Shown: positions 1-8,559, counted from the stretch's first letter. The stretch is 64,000 nucleotides of DNA from Halisarca cf. caerulea (GCA_963170055.1 CAUJGJ010000436.1:97001-161000), one strand, 5' to 3'. Numbers and translations are program-made. Notes: generated by a model from the sequence alone, not told the origin.

Positions 1-198
1 CAATAATTTGGAGAATGAGGTTGTCTCTAAACTTGTTCTCAGTTATTATCTTCTTCTGGTTACTGATGAGCATAAGCTTATGTAGAATGAAAGCATTGGT
101 ATTGGAAATCTCCAAGAGGTGGAAGAACAATGTTTTCCAATACTTCTTCGTCTGGCGTGCTATTTTATGATAGTTTACCAGCTGATCACTCTTATCCA

Positions 199-212
199 CC
201 CCCCCCCCCCCC
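199..212. repeat. 14-C homopolymer inside the transposase coding region
   Basis: Lies at the Gly-Gly codons just before the third catalytic Asp (GGVD motif, read on the minus strand). Its length puts the downstream VDKSDQ codons out of frame with the upstream Tyr codon. It could be slippage in the genome or a homopolymer sequencing error. Confidence 0.9.
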
Positions 213-991
213 ATAAACATGTTATATGTAGTTCTTCACAACAGCTGGCAATGGTACTTCAACAAGGGTGGATCTACCATCGTTATCTTTACCCCTCCAA
301 TTGGCTGTGCCTTCCTGGTGTCCTGGGTAAGCTGTGGACATAAGTGTCACACAGTCATTATCCCGCCAGCAGACGTAAACAGAAGAGGAACCAGGCTTGC
401 GTATGTAGTATCCTGTACCCCTCAGTACTGTAGACAACTTCAGAGCAGCTTGAAGTTGCTTTACTTCATTCGGTACACCTTGGCGTGCAGTTTTCAGTGT
501 ACCTGTAGATCAAATTCCAACTGCTTCCAAATCGGCCAGTAGTTTAGGGCTGGTGTAAAAATTATCCATGAATACTTCATACCCCTGATTGTGGTATGAA
601 GCCAGTAGATCCATCACCACATCATATGAAAGACCATTTGATGACACTGATTGGGAACCCCTCTTCCCACAGTATAGATTGAAGTCGATGGTATAGCCAG
701 TAACATCTGCGAGGACCCAAAATTAAATCCCCACTTGGTGGGCTTATTGCGAATGTACTGCCTTAGGTGTGAGCGTGCTTTCGTTTTTACCATGTGTTCG
801 TCCACAGATAGTTCTTTCAAAGGTTGATACAGGGTCTGTGAAGATTGTTTCACATGCTCATACCTCGGCAGAACCTTCTTCAAAGGGCTGTCACCCACAG
901 CAGTTTCCTCAGCTTCACTAACCACATGAAGGAAGGTACTAATTGCTTCGTACCTGTGGCGCATCATCAAATCTTGCAAACGAATCAAAAA

Positions 992-1082
992 CTGCAAAAG
1001 CAATGAAAACATGATACTTTGAAAATGTGCCAAATACTTCATAACAACATACATCAACACATAACATGAGTATAAGACTCAC
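992..1082 (-). other. 91-bp phase-0 intron inside the piggyBac-like transposase
   Basis: On the minus strand, exon 1 ends ...TCACAG and is followed by GTGAGT, a consensus 5' splice site; 91 bases later comes TTGCTTTTGCAG, a pyrimidine-rich 3' splice site. Removing it joins WDPKSSQ to FLIRLQDLMMRHRYEAI in phase 0, which restores the transposase reading frame. Reading through instead gives 47 unrelated residues and a stop. 91 is not a multiple of 3, so retention truncates the protein. The intron is inferred from sequence, not from transcripts. Confidence 0.75.
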
Positions 1083-2222
1083 CTGTGAACTTTTAGGATC
1101 CCACGCTTGTCTATAACTCCTAATAGAACTAATACTCAAAAGCAGAAGAACACCTAGGTACCGCCTCATTTCATCACAAGTGAGCGGGGATAGCTTGAAC
1201 AACCTGTATTGGAACTTTTTCTTGTCTTTGTTCCTTTCTACATATTCATTAGTGCTACAAACTAAATGATCAATGACTTCATCAGTCACAAACAGCTGGC
1301 AAATATCCAACTCAGAAAGATCCTCAGATGCTGTGGGCAAGTGCAATCCAACTTGCCTTGTAGGGGAGAACTCATCGTCTTCTTCAAAACCATCATCATT
1401 TGTACCAATGGGCACTGCCTCACTAGGTACATGTTCAAGATATCTCAACCTAGACTGCACATTCCTTGGCACACTGATTTGCTGACGGCCATGTCCTCCA
1501 CCTCGACCACGTCCTCTTCCTCGACCACATCCTCTTCCTCGACCACGTCCGCTCCCTCGACCATGTCCTCTCCCTCCACTTCTGCCATGTCCGCGTCTTT
1601 GACGTTGTTGAATGGTAACAGACTTTTTTTGTAGTGGATTTCCTTTATCAGAAGTATCCCTGCTATTGCTGCACTCAGATTCCGTACTACTGTTGCTGCA
1701 CTCGGATTCCACACCACTGTTGTTGCTGCACTCAGATTCCACACCGTTGTTGCTGCACTCAAATTCCACACCGTTGTTACTGCATTCAAACTCCATACCG
1801 TTGTTATTGCATTCAAATTCTACATCACTGTTACTTGATAGCTCTTCTGGGGCAGTGGACACAGAACTCAAGTCACTCAGCTCCTCTGAAGACAAAGATT
1901 CTTGAGATTCCTCTAACGCAGACGCCGAATTATCACAGTGGGTGGACTTATCTGTGTCAGAATGCTCCAAAATATCTATTGCGCTCGGCAGATCTGCGGC
2001 AAGTTGATGAGGAGAGCGTGAATGGAGCTTCTTCTGCTCAGGAGGGCCGTCACTGTCGTTGTCTTCATCTTCTGATGTTACAACCATGCCAACATACTGA
2101 TTGAGGTCGTGTTCATTGTATTCTGAGGAGTCGCTGGATGATTCGTCCTCTTTCTGAAAGAATTTCAGTACATCCTTAGAAGTGAATTGCCAGGTTTTAT
2201 TAGCCGCCCTCTTGAATTTCAC

Positions 2223-2600
2223 GAGTTATACGGAAATTATGTGGAATATTCGGCACGTCTGACTACTGCACTTAGGGTATTTCAAAAGGGGCTGGGTCCG
2301 ATAAAACAGTACTAAATACAGGATTTAACCCATTAGTCCAAATCTTTGGTATTTTAGCTTTCGAATGGTACCACACTCGGCTGCTCAGGACGTTCGAATC
2401 GAGCTACGAAAATTATTACTTTTGGTACAAATTGCCCGAGAAGAGCGCCGCAAGAATTTTCTCCGTGCGGAAAAGACGCCATGTTTTCGTAAGCGTTTAC
2501 GGAATGCGTAGCGGTATTCCGGAGACTAGATGTACTTCGCGAAGGTGCAACCCTTCGTTTAGGGGAGGTGGAAGACTAGACGAATGATTATCTTGACGGC
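2223..2600. other. non-coding flank between transposase start and helicase fossil
   Basis: No coding similarity seen. Upstream of the transposase start there is no obvious inverted terminal repeat in the expected orientation. A TTAA at 2325-2328 followed by CCCATTAGTCC looks like a piggyBac-type end, but it faces right, away from the transposase, so it is not assigned to that element. Confidence 0.5.
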
Positions 2601-2689
2601 TAAGGCGCAACACCTCCATGGTACTCAAATACAAGAGTTCAGGGTGGGCGGGTAAAGGGTAGACCGAGACATATCGGCGTATCCCATCG

Positions 2690-2900
2690 GCGCAAGAACA
2701 GTGTCGCGACAATAAAACCCCCTCAGATAGTGAGCTCCCTTTCCAGTTCAAAAGACTGCAGTTCCCTATTCGACCCTGTTTTGTAATGACAGTTAGTAAA
2801 GCACAAGGGCAAACACTGTAAGAAGTAGGCATTGACTTGAGCACTCCATGTTTTTGCCATGGGATGCTGTATGTTCTACAGCCAAGGAGTGGATCATGTA
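2690..2900 (+). pseudogene. Helitron/Pif1-type helicase, C-terminal fragment, degenerate
   Basis: The frame containing TTC at 2762 reads PSDSELPFQFKRLQFPIRPC, then FVMTVSKAQGQTL, a TAA stop (2819-2821), and EVGIDLSTPCFCHGMLYV. This order (PF.FKR.QFPIR, the T..K.QGQTL helicase motif, then LYV) is characteristic of the C-terminal end of SF1B Pif1-like helicases carried by eukaryotic Helitrons. The following SRV motif has decayed and cannot be read with confidence; upstream, the frame is broken by a TAG and shifts. No Rep/HUH domain or Helitron 3' hairpin was located, so this is a fragment. The alternative is a host PIF1 pseudogene, less likely given the FKR.QFPIR signature and the transposon-rich neighbourhood. 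Confidence 0.6.
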
Positions 2901-2996
2901 ACTTGATCAGCAGTGATGCATGCACCAGGCAGAATTACTAGGTGTGCACAAATAAGTGCAGAACCTTACAATCAAGCCTATAGATAATATGCACAT

Positions 2997-2997
<1 letters not shown>

Positions 2998-3052
<55 letters not shown>

Positions 3053-3106
3053 GCACACACACGACATGTACAAACACACACACACGTACACACACACACA
3101 CATACA

Positions 3107-3181
<75 letters not shown>

Positions 3182-3229
3182 TACCCATATATGACATGTA
3201 CAAACACACACACACACACACACACACAT
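2998..3229. repeat. (CA)n microsatellite, interrupted
   Basis: Nearly pure CA dinucleotides with short interruptions such as ACGACATGTACAAAC, seen near 3061 and again near 3191. The open frames in it are only Thr-His or Cys-Val dipeptide runs and are not genes. Confidence 0.98.
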
Positions 3230-3231
3230 AC

Positions 3232-3268
3232 CAGGCTTCTATTTAGTGAGGGAGCGGGAGGAAGCTTC
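3232..3268. repeat. first copy of the flank motif that follows (CA)n
   Basis: The stretch CAGGCTTCTATTTAGTGAGG through GGAAGCTTCCA is a diverged match to 3962-3999, and each copy begins directly at the end of a (CA)n tract. It probably marks the end of a dispersed repeat whose terminus seeded the microsatellite. Confidence 0.7.
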
Positions 3269-3304
3269 CACCCCAAAATTTTCATCCTAGGTAAACCCCC
3301 CCCC

Positions 3305-3476
3305 ACACACACACACACACAACAAATACACACATACACACACATGCATTCTCTCCCACATACATGCACACACACACACACAAACACACATGCACACACT
3401 CACACACACATACACACACGCATGCATTCTCTCTCTCCCCCACACACGCATGTACGTACACATGCATGCACACACG

Positions 3477-3527
<51 letters not shown>

Positions 3528-3617
3528 ATTTACGCATACATTGCATGTCTCTCTCCCACATACACGCATGCACGCATTGCATGTCTCTCTCCCACATACA
3601 CACATGCACGCATGCAC

Positions 3618-3660
<43 letters not shown>

Positions 3661-3850
3661 TACACATATACGTACACACACACACATGCACACACTCACA
3701 CATACATACCCACACGCATGTATTCTCTCTCTCCCACACACACGCATGTACGTACACATGCATGCACACACACACGCACACACACACACATACACATACA
3801 CGCATGCATTGCATGTCTCTCTCCCACATACACGCATGCACGCATGCACA

Positions 3851-3891
<41 letters not shown>

Positions 3892-3896
3892 ACATA

Positions 3897-3960
<64 letters not shown>
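3305..3960. repeat. compound (CA)n / CGCATG / CTCTCT microsatellite with longer-period duplication
   Basis: CA-rich tract punctuated by GCATGCATTCTCTCTCTC and GCATTGCATGTCTCTCTC blocks. The block at 3391-3480 recurs at about 3687-3775 (offset about 296 bases), so a longer unit has been duplicated on top of the dinucleotide slippage. No gene is present. Confidence 0.95.
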
Positions 3961-3961
<1 letters not shown>

Positions 3962-3999
3962 CAGGGTTCTATCCAGTGGGGGGCAGGGGGGAAGCTTCA
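3962..3999. repeat. second copy of the flank motif that follows (CA)n
   Basis: CAGGGTTCTATCCAGTGGGG followed by a G-rich run and GAAGCTTCAA; partner of 3232-3268. It continues into a polypyrimidine stretch (about 4018-4040) with no further recognisable structure. Confidence 0.7.
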
Positions 4000-4040
4000 A
4001 CATGCATGTACACCAGACTCTTCTTCCACCCCCTAAAAAA

Positions 4041-4465
4041 TTCCAACTGCAAATTGCTTTCACCGAAAGGTATTCTCTATCCACGCCCCAACATGCCTTG
4101 CTCCCAAATGCTTTAACAAACGAGCATATCATTAAAAGAAAAAAAAACAGAAATGGGACAAAATTGCCAATTTGTATGGCCACACAGGCCAAACGAGAGA
4201 TCAGGTCCTTGCACAGCAGAAGCAATCAACCTCGCTTAACTCGGTAACTAGAAATATTGTCTACAAAGAAGTTTTCCACTAATCATTTAAAATTTGTCGT
4301 TTCATTTCTCATATTATAATACATGAACTACTCCTGCAACCGTATAGTACACAATTGGCATTCCTGGAAACATAATAATTACTGTTCACAGTTATTGCTC
4401 ATGCAACTCAACAATACACATGATGCAACAATGCACATGATACGACAATGCATACGTTGTGACAT
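4041..4465. other. non-coding stretch, nothing recognised
   Basis: AT-rich with an A-run near 4138-4147; no coding similarity, RNA gene or clear repeat seen. Confidence 0.5.
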
Positions 4466-4530
4466 AGCAGGTGAGCCCGCCTTTGGCGGGCTTACCTGCT
4501 AGTATATATCTATATATATATAGATATATA
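4466..4530. repeat. GC-rich 16-bp hairpin followed by an AT palindrome
   Basis: 4466-4481 (AGCAGGTGAGCCCGCC) pairs with 4485-4500 (GGCGGGCTTACCTGCT) across a TTT loop, with a single G:T mismatch. It is followed directly by a TATATATCTATATATATA-type palindrome (4501-4530). The abrupt GC change suggests a mobile or structural repeat; its family is not recognised. Confidence 0.85.
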
Positions 4531-4665
4531 CATACGAAGAGCGTTACACTTCCAGAATTTGTAATGAAAATAGTCCCTAAAAATTGTATGCAATCATGGT
4601 CACAGGCATGATAATGTGACAAAGTAGTGTGCAAAAAATGTGCCTATTTTTGGCATTTGTGAATA

Positions 4666-4838
4666 CAGTGGAAACTCGTTATAAAGAAATCTCTTACAGT
4701 GAATTTCTGGATATAGTGAATAAATTCATGCGTCCCAGTTAATATTCCACCATGAGAATGTAATTGGTTATAGTGAATTTCTGATATAATGAAGAAATTT
4801 CAGTGTCCCTTGGGATTCGTTATAATGAGTTTCCACTG
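4666..4838. mobile_element. Tigger/pogo-like MITE, 173 bp, TA target duplication
   Basis: Ends CAGTGGAAACTCGTTATAA and, on the other strand, CAGTGGAAACTCATTATAAC. Both ends are flanked by TA (4664-4665 and 4839-4840), the target site of Tc1/mariner-superfamily elements. There is no coding capacity; the interior repeats TATAGTGAATTTCTG-like segments. Confidence 0.9.
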
Positions 4839-4917
4839 TACATTGAGCTATACGTCCATGTCAATGTCAATAATAATTATTTCATAAGAGAGGTTGCCCT
4901 ATCAGTAAAAGTTGGTA

Positions 4918-5092
4918 CAGTCAAACTTGGTTAGAAAGTCACTGTTTACATCAACCTCTTTACAACAACACACATGGGAGGAACGGATTCAATGTTATCT
5001 GTACTAAAAGTCCTGGTTACAACAACAACTTGGTTATAACAGCACATCTTAATGGGACCAAGGGGGTCGTTAACTGTAAACAAGTTTGACTG
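4918..5092. mobile_element. mariner-superfamily MITE, about 175 bp
   Basis: Left end CAGTCAAACTTGGTTA; right end read inversely CAGTCAAACTTGTTTA. TA precedes the left end; the right flank is CATA, so one target copy is mutated or the end is shifted by two bases. Non-coding. Confidence 0.8.
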
Positions 5093-5183
5093 CATAATTT
5101 AAATGGGGAATGATGTACAATACATTACTAATTACAATATAGTATGACATGTCTACAATAGATGAAAACAATACACACTGATG

Positions 5184-5428
5184 GTAGGGTAAAGCAAGGG
5201 TAACTTGGAACAAGACCTGTATCTTTTTGCTATGATTAAGCTGCCCACCCATACTTGCCACTGCTGAACGTCCAATTCACGGAGACAATACAGACCGACA
5301 ATTTTACCTCTAGTTTACTACTGTAGATTATTGCTTAGATGATTACTGTATTTTACTTACTTGTCTACTGACACTACTTTTACGAGGCCGTTCCAAGTTG
5401 CCCCCCCCCCCCCCCCCCCTTACCCTAC
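5184..5428. mobile_element. MITE with GTAGGGTAA...AACTTGGAAC inverted ends
   Basis: 5184-5212 (GTAGGGTAA...GGGTAACTTGGAAC) is the inverse of 5390-5428, in which a 19-C run (5401-5419) separates GTTCCAAGTTG from TTACCCTAC. The left end lacks the long G-run, so the homopolymer has grown or shrunk on one side. No coding frame is seen inside. Confidence 0.75.
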
Positions 5429-5706
5429 AAGCCTAATTATGAAGGTGGTGGATAACTAACGTCTAAAGAATCAGAACCTACAGTTATACGGCCAACTCAC
5501 CGGGAATTTGAATATAGAGGGAAGTAAACGCTGCGAGATATATGAAAAGAAAACCAAGGTGGTACGTCCGCAGTTTCATGCTGCTCTAACTTATCCCAAA
5601 CTAGACGTCTACCCTAAAAGCAGATGCTGATGCCACCAACGAAAGTCACACGACCAGAAAAAGTGGTTCAAGTTCAAGCATTGATACTCGACCATACAGT
5701 CTGTAA

Positions 5707-5978
5707 CTAGCCCGTCCCACAAACGCCCTATGGGCGAGAAAGGCTCAAAGAGTGTAGCTACATGCGGCAAGATTGATCGTGATTCAGCCAGAGCAATCAT
5801 GGCTAAAGGAAGATCAAATTCTGCATGAATCATGACTTATCATTACATGAAATTCAATGCACATGCAAACTCATTTAATATCTGTGTATTTTATGTGCTT
5901 TTGAAAATATACCCTGAGTTTCGTGGAGAAAGGCTCTGCGTTTTTCTCGCCCGTAGGGCGCTAGCGGAGACGGGCTAG
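5707..5978. mobile_element. short foldback element with CTAGCCCGTC ends, about 272 bp
   Basis: Left end CTAGCCCGTC...CGCCCTATGGGCGAGAAA (5707-5741) is matched inversely by TTTCTCGCCCGTAGGGCG...GACGGGCTAG (about 5943-5978). Each arm also holds its own small palindrome CGCCCTAYGGGCG. No transposase; the target duplication is not clear. A 74-codon minus-strand open frame spanning the left end is not recognised as a gene. Confidence 0.75.
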
Positions 5979-6504
5979 CTTGTTAGACTAGGTTCAAAAA
6001 ATTAGTTCAAGGTTGTTTAGGGGGTAGTCTATCTAGCTAGACTAGTTGAGTGGGGCTCGTGGTCACGCAGTAGGCCGTGGGTGCTCAGTTTTTGGCGGGA
6101 GAAAAGTGTGTGACCCTGAATCAGGGATTTGATCGATAGGTTTTTCATTACATAGCCGAATCTAAATATCCTTCAGGGATGTGGGATTGACACAAGATTG
6201 TACAAAAAGGCTTTTTAGGTTACTTAGCCAGTTGCAAAAAATATCTAAAATTATCATGTATGCTGGACAGCATCATACATGCTAAGATTTTATGTTGTGT
6301 CCATCCTGCACAATACATGCTAAAATTTTACAAAGTTGTCGTTTTAAATCCATGAGTGTTTCGATGTCTTCATCGACATCCTCATCGTCATCTTTTTGCC
6401 GGATCGAAAATGTCTAGCCTTCAGGGAAGTCTTTATTATAGGCCTAGAAATTTCACGATTTGCATGATGTATTTCGCCATCCATAACCAAGAATTATGGA
6501 GATG
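5979..6504. other. non-coding stretch with small repeats only
   Basis: No gene seen. GGGATTGACACAAGATTGTA near 6182 resembles the outer arm of the foldback at 11425-11968. A weak hairpin (CATGTATGCTG / AGCATCATACATG, near 6257-6281) and a direct repeat of TACATGCTAARATTTTA (near 6276 and 6308) follow. Confidence 0.45.
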
Positions 6505-6696
6505 CAGTAAATCTCAATAATTAGAGCCATGATAATTAGAATATCTTGCTTAATTCAAACATATATAATTTTGATGAATGTACCATTCCTCCGGCAGTAA
6601 TGTATGGAGTACATATGTGGTTGGTTAATTAGAACTTATGGATAATTAGAACTTTTTTACCACGAAATGATGGTTCTAATTAAAGAAATTTTGCTG
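6505..6696. mobile_element. mariner-superfamily MITE, about 192 bp
   Basis: Left end CAGTAAATCTCAATAATTAG; right end read inversely CAGCAAAATTTCTTTAATTAG. TA follows the right end (6697-6698); the left flank is TG, a decayed TA. The interior has several further AATTAGAA motifs. Non-coding. Confidence 0.75.
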
Positions 6697-6702
6697 TAGT
6701 TA

Positions 6703-6753
6703 CCAGATCCACTTCTCCGCCCAAATAAAAATGGTGGGCGGAAGTGGGTCTGG
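6703..6753. repeat. CCAGAYCC foldback hairpin
   Basis: CCAGATCCACTTCTCCGCCC pairs with GGGCGGAAGTGGGTCTGG across a short AT loop. It is followed by GAACAAGG, resembling the ends of the hairpin at 12404-12457. Probably a very short non-autonomous element. Confidence 0.7.
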
Positions 6754-6826
6754 GAACAAGGCTAAGGGTCTGTGTGACGCGAGACCAGCAACCGTTATTG
6801 GCAGCCATTATCCTATTACCCATTTA

Positions 6827-6933
6827 CTGTACCTAAAAATAGAAGCTTGGTTCAAATAAAGGCCGGGCATGAATAGAGGCAGGGTCTAAACCTGAAAGTA
6901 AATAGAAGCCCGGACTTCTATTTGGACATACAG
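6827..6933. mobile_element. 107-bp MITE, CTGTA...TACAG ends, TA target
   Basis: CTGTACCTAAAAATAGAAG at the left is matched inversely by CTTCTATTTGGACATACAG at the right, with TA on both sides (6825-6826, 6934-6935). AATAGAAG/CTTCTATT units recur inside. Non-coding. Confidence 0.8.
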
Positions 6934-6935
6934 TA

Positions 6936-7182
6936 TCTGTGTCATCTGTACCAGCAGTTCAGTCAGTTGATGTGCCAGTTTCTTCTTTATATCAGTTCAT
7001 TCAGATGATATAATATTTTCATCTTTAGCTGTTCAATCAGTTGATGTACCATCTCTATCTTCACCGGCTCTCATCACCTGTATCCATCTGTACGACGTCC
7101 TGTTGGTGTATGCAATCCATCTTCACCTGCTTTAGATAGCTAATATGATTTACCTATCTATGCCACCCATCTATCGATCGTC
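6936..7182. other. non-coding, weak internal duplication
   Basis: TTCARTCAGTTGATGTRCCA occurs twice (near 6959 and 7030). Possibly the decayed 5' part of the adjoining retrotransposon fossil; no frame can be followed. Confidence 0.4.
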
Positions 7183-8030
7183 CTAATTTTCTTGGGGATC
7201 TTTTAATGAAAGAGAGTTTGAGTTACTCCTCAATTAAGCTTAGTGAAGTTGTTCATTTGAGGTCTAGACATAACCTATTTAAAGTATCCAAAGGTAAAGC
7301 TGGCAGTACCTTTGTTACTGAGCTTTGTTGTCTTCTCGAGTAGTATTGTGATGATACTGCTATGGAATGCATTGCTATGGAAACTGCAATGATGTTCCCT
7401 GCTTTGTTGTTACAGAAACCACATCATAAATCTAAATCCAAAGATCATGTCAATTGCAATTTCTTAGACAGAAGGCTAAATTATTGGTTTGCTGGAGATA
7501 TACAGTCACTATTACATGAAGGGCATTTCATTCATAGTTCTTTGCATTATACCCGCAGACACAACAATGACATTGCTTCTGTTTTGAAATCCTTTGCAAG
7601 ACTGGTCTCACATGCAGGGCAACATCAAAGCTGTGAATTTTTAGGACAAGCGCAATTGCACAACTTTCTTTGATGTAAGGGTTTTCAATGCTCATGCCTC
7701 ATCTAACTGCCTTCCACTCATGCTTGTTACTGAAAGCATGAGCTAGAGAAGCATAGGAAATATGAGCAAAGGATCATTGAACTTGAGCATAGCGCCTTCA
7801 CTCCCCTTGTTTTTTCATCCAGTGTTGGATGGAGCCCTGCAACTATAGTCAGTCTCATGGCTGAAAAGCACAGACAACCATATCACTCAGCTATGAGTTG
7901 GATCAGATGCAGGATCTCTCACAGCCTCATCAAGTCAGCAGTTGCCTGTATCAGAGCACCTAGGTCACCCTACCATTCTCCATCAGTGAAGGCTATCCGC
8001 GCACCTCAGACCACCTCTGGACTTTCTTAG
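7183..8030 (+). pseudogene. retrotransposon ORF fossil: pre-RT and post-RT segments fused, RT core absent
   Basis: The first frame reads FLGDLLMKESLSYS..., an in-frame TAG (7341-7343), then a segment with PALLLQKPHHKSKSKDHVN, DRRLNYWFAGDIQSLLHEG and SVLKSFARLVSHAG. I recognise this as the region before the reverse transcriptase in a family of invertebrate retroelement polyproteins. Right after it, in other frames, comes TTFFDVRVFNAHASSNCLPL and then YEQRIIELEHSAFTPLVF and WIRCRISHSLIKSAVACIRA, the region that normally lies after the RT core. No RT motifs (such as F/YXDD) lie between, so the copy seems to have an internal deletion of the catalytic core. Frame changes near 7625-7666 and about 7740 and several stops make it non-functional. 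The family name is uncertain; identity rests on recalled conserved blocks. Confidence 0.65.
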
Positions 8031-8527
8031 ATCAGATGTCCAGATACGTGACTAACTGACTATTATAAGAACTACTGTTGTATCTGAGTTTTGTACTACT
8101 GTTAGTCCACTGCTGGGCATGTGTTACACAATAATTGGATACATATTTCTAAAGCGAGAAAAATTTTAAGGGGCAAATCTCATACATTCGCCAGATCAAA
8201 CATTTCTGGATTGGTGGAATGGCTACACGAGACTAGGCGAATACGTACGTACACTAGGTCACGTGTTGGATATAGTATTATTATTTTCTGTACAGTCCCA
8301 AATTGTGACTGATGGTCTAATACCAATTGAGTCCTGGTTCAACCTAATATAAAGCAATGTGGTGGTGATGGGTGTGATTAGGGGGTAAGTGAATTTGTAG
8401 GGTTTGGAAGTGGATAAAGTGGAATTGGGATTGAAGACATTGGAGAAAGTTGGAGGAAAATTAAAATGTATACTGTGGGCCCATTAGTGTGTTGTAATCA
8501 TGACTGTAGACAATGAGGCTGATAATT
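8031..8527. other. non-coding stretch
   Basis: No coding similarity. The first ~60 bases may be the 3' tail of the plus-strand retroelement fossil. The left part of 8140-8230 (GCGAGAAAAATTTTAAGGGG, CAAATCTCATACATTCGCCA) reads like a dispersed repeat, but no second copy is in this window. 8350-8500 is G-rich on this strand and unrecognised. Confidence 0.4.
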
Positions 8528-8548
8528 AATCAATCAATCAATCAATCA
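8528..8548. repeat. (AATC)n tetranucleotide run, likely 3' tail of the minus-strand LINE
   Basis: Five AATC units. Read on the minus strand, these are TGAT repeats lying about 90 bases after the ORF end of the adjoining LINE fossil, where CR1/RTE/L2-type elements often end in a short tandem repeat instead of poly(A). Confidence 0.7.
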
Positions 8549-8559
8549 TTATTAATGTG

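Larger units (their letters stand above)
1..2222 (-). pseudogene. piggyBac-like (PGBD, DDE_Tnp_1_7) transposase, decayed, C-terminus cut by window edge
   Basis: Cut-and-paste DNA transposase. Exon 1 (2222-1083) encodes 380 residues starting MKFKRAANKTW: an acidic Ser-rich N-terminus, a repeated (N)NGVEFECSN block (about residues 134-187), an RG-rich stretch (about 209-246), then the start of the transposase fold. After a 91-bp intron, exon 2 carries the family hallmarks RHRYEAISTFLH, LSVDEHMV and RQYIRNKPTKWG, then GYTIDFNLYCGKRG, EVFMDNFYTSPKLL, VPLPAVVKNY and VDKSDQLVNYH. By analogy with piggyBac D268/D346/D447, the three acidic residues are codons 800-802, 564-566 and 194-196; all three are present. 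Damage: a 1-base frameshift near 718-724, stop TGA at 510-512, stop TAA at 222-224, and a 14-C run (199-212) that shifts frame just before the third Asp. Exon 1 is intact. Family assignment is confident; activity is ruled out for this copy. Confidence 0.9.

Noticed and set aside
219..542. Plus-strand open frames of 74-156 codons over the transposase region (also 1266-2104)
   Set aside because: They lie opposite the piggyBac-like coding sequence, whose conserved motifs are on the minus strand; the plus-strand versions show only mirrored low complexity.
2390..2404. GTTCGAATC as a tRNA B box
   Set aside because: No A box or cloverleaf could be built around it. The similar TTTCGAATCGAAC in satellite A also lacks a tRNA context.
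2907..4247. Many long open frames on both strands in the CA-rich region
   Set aside because: They are Thr-His and Cys-Val dipeptide runs produced by (CA)n/(TG)n repeats, open in several frames at once.
5609..5833. 74-codon minus-strand open frame MIHAEFDLPLAMIAL...
   Set aside because: It crosses the end of the 5707-5978 foldback element; no motif could be recognised, so it is not called a gene.
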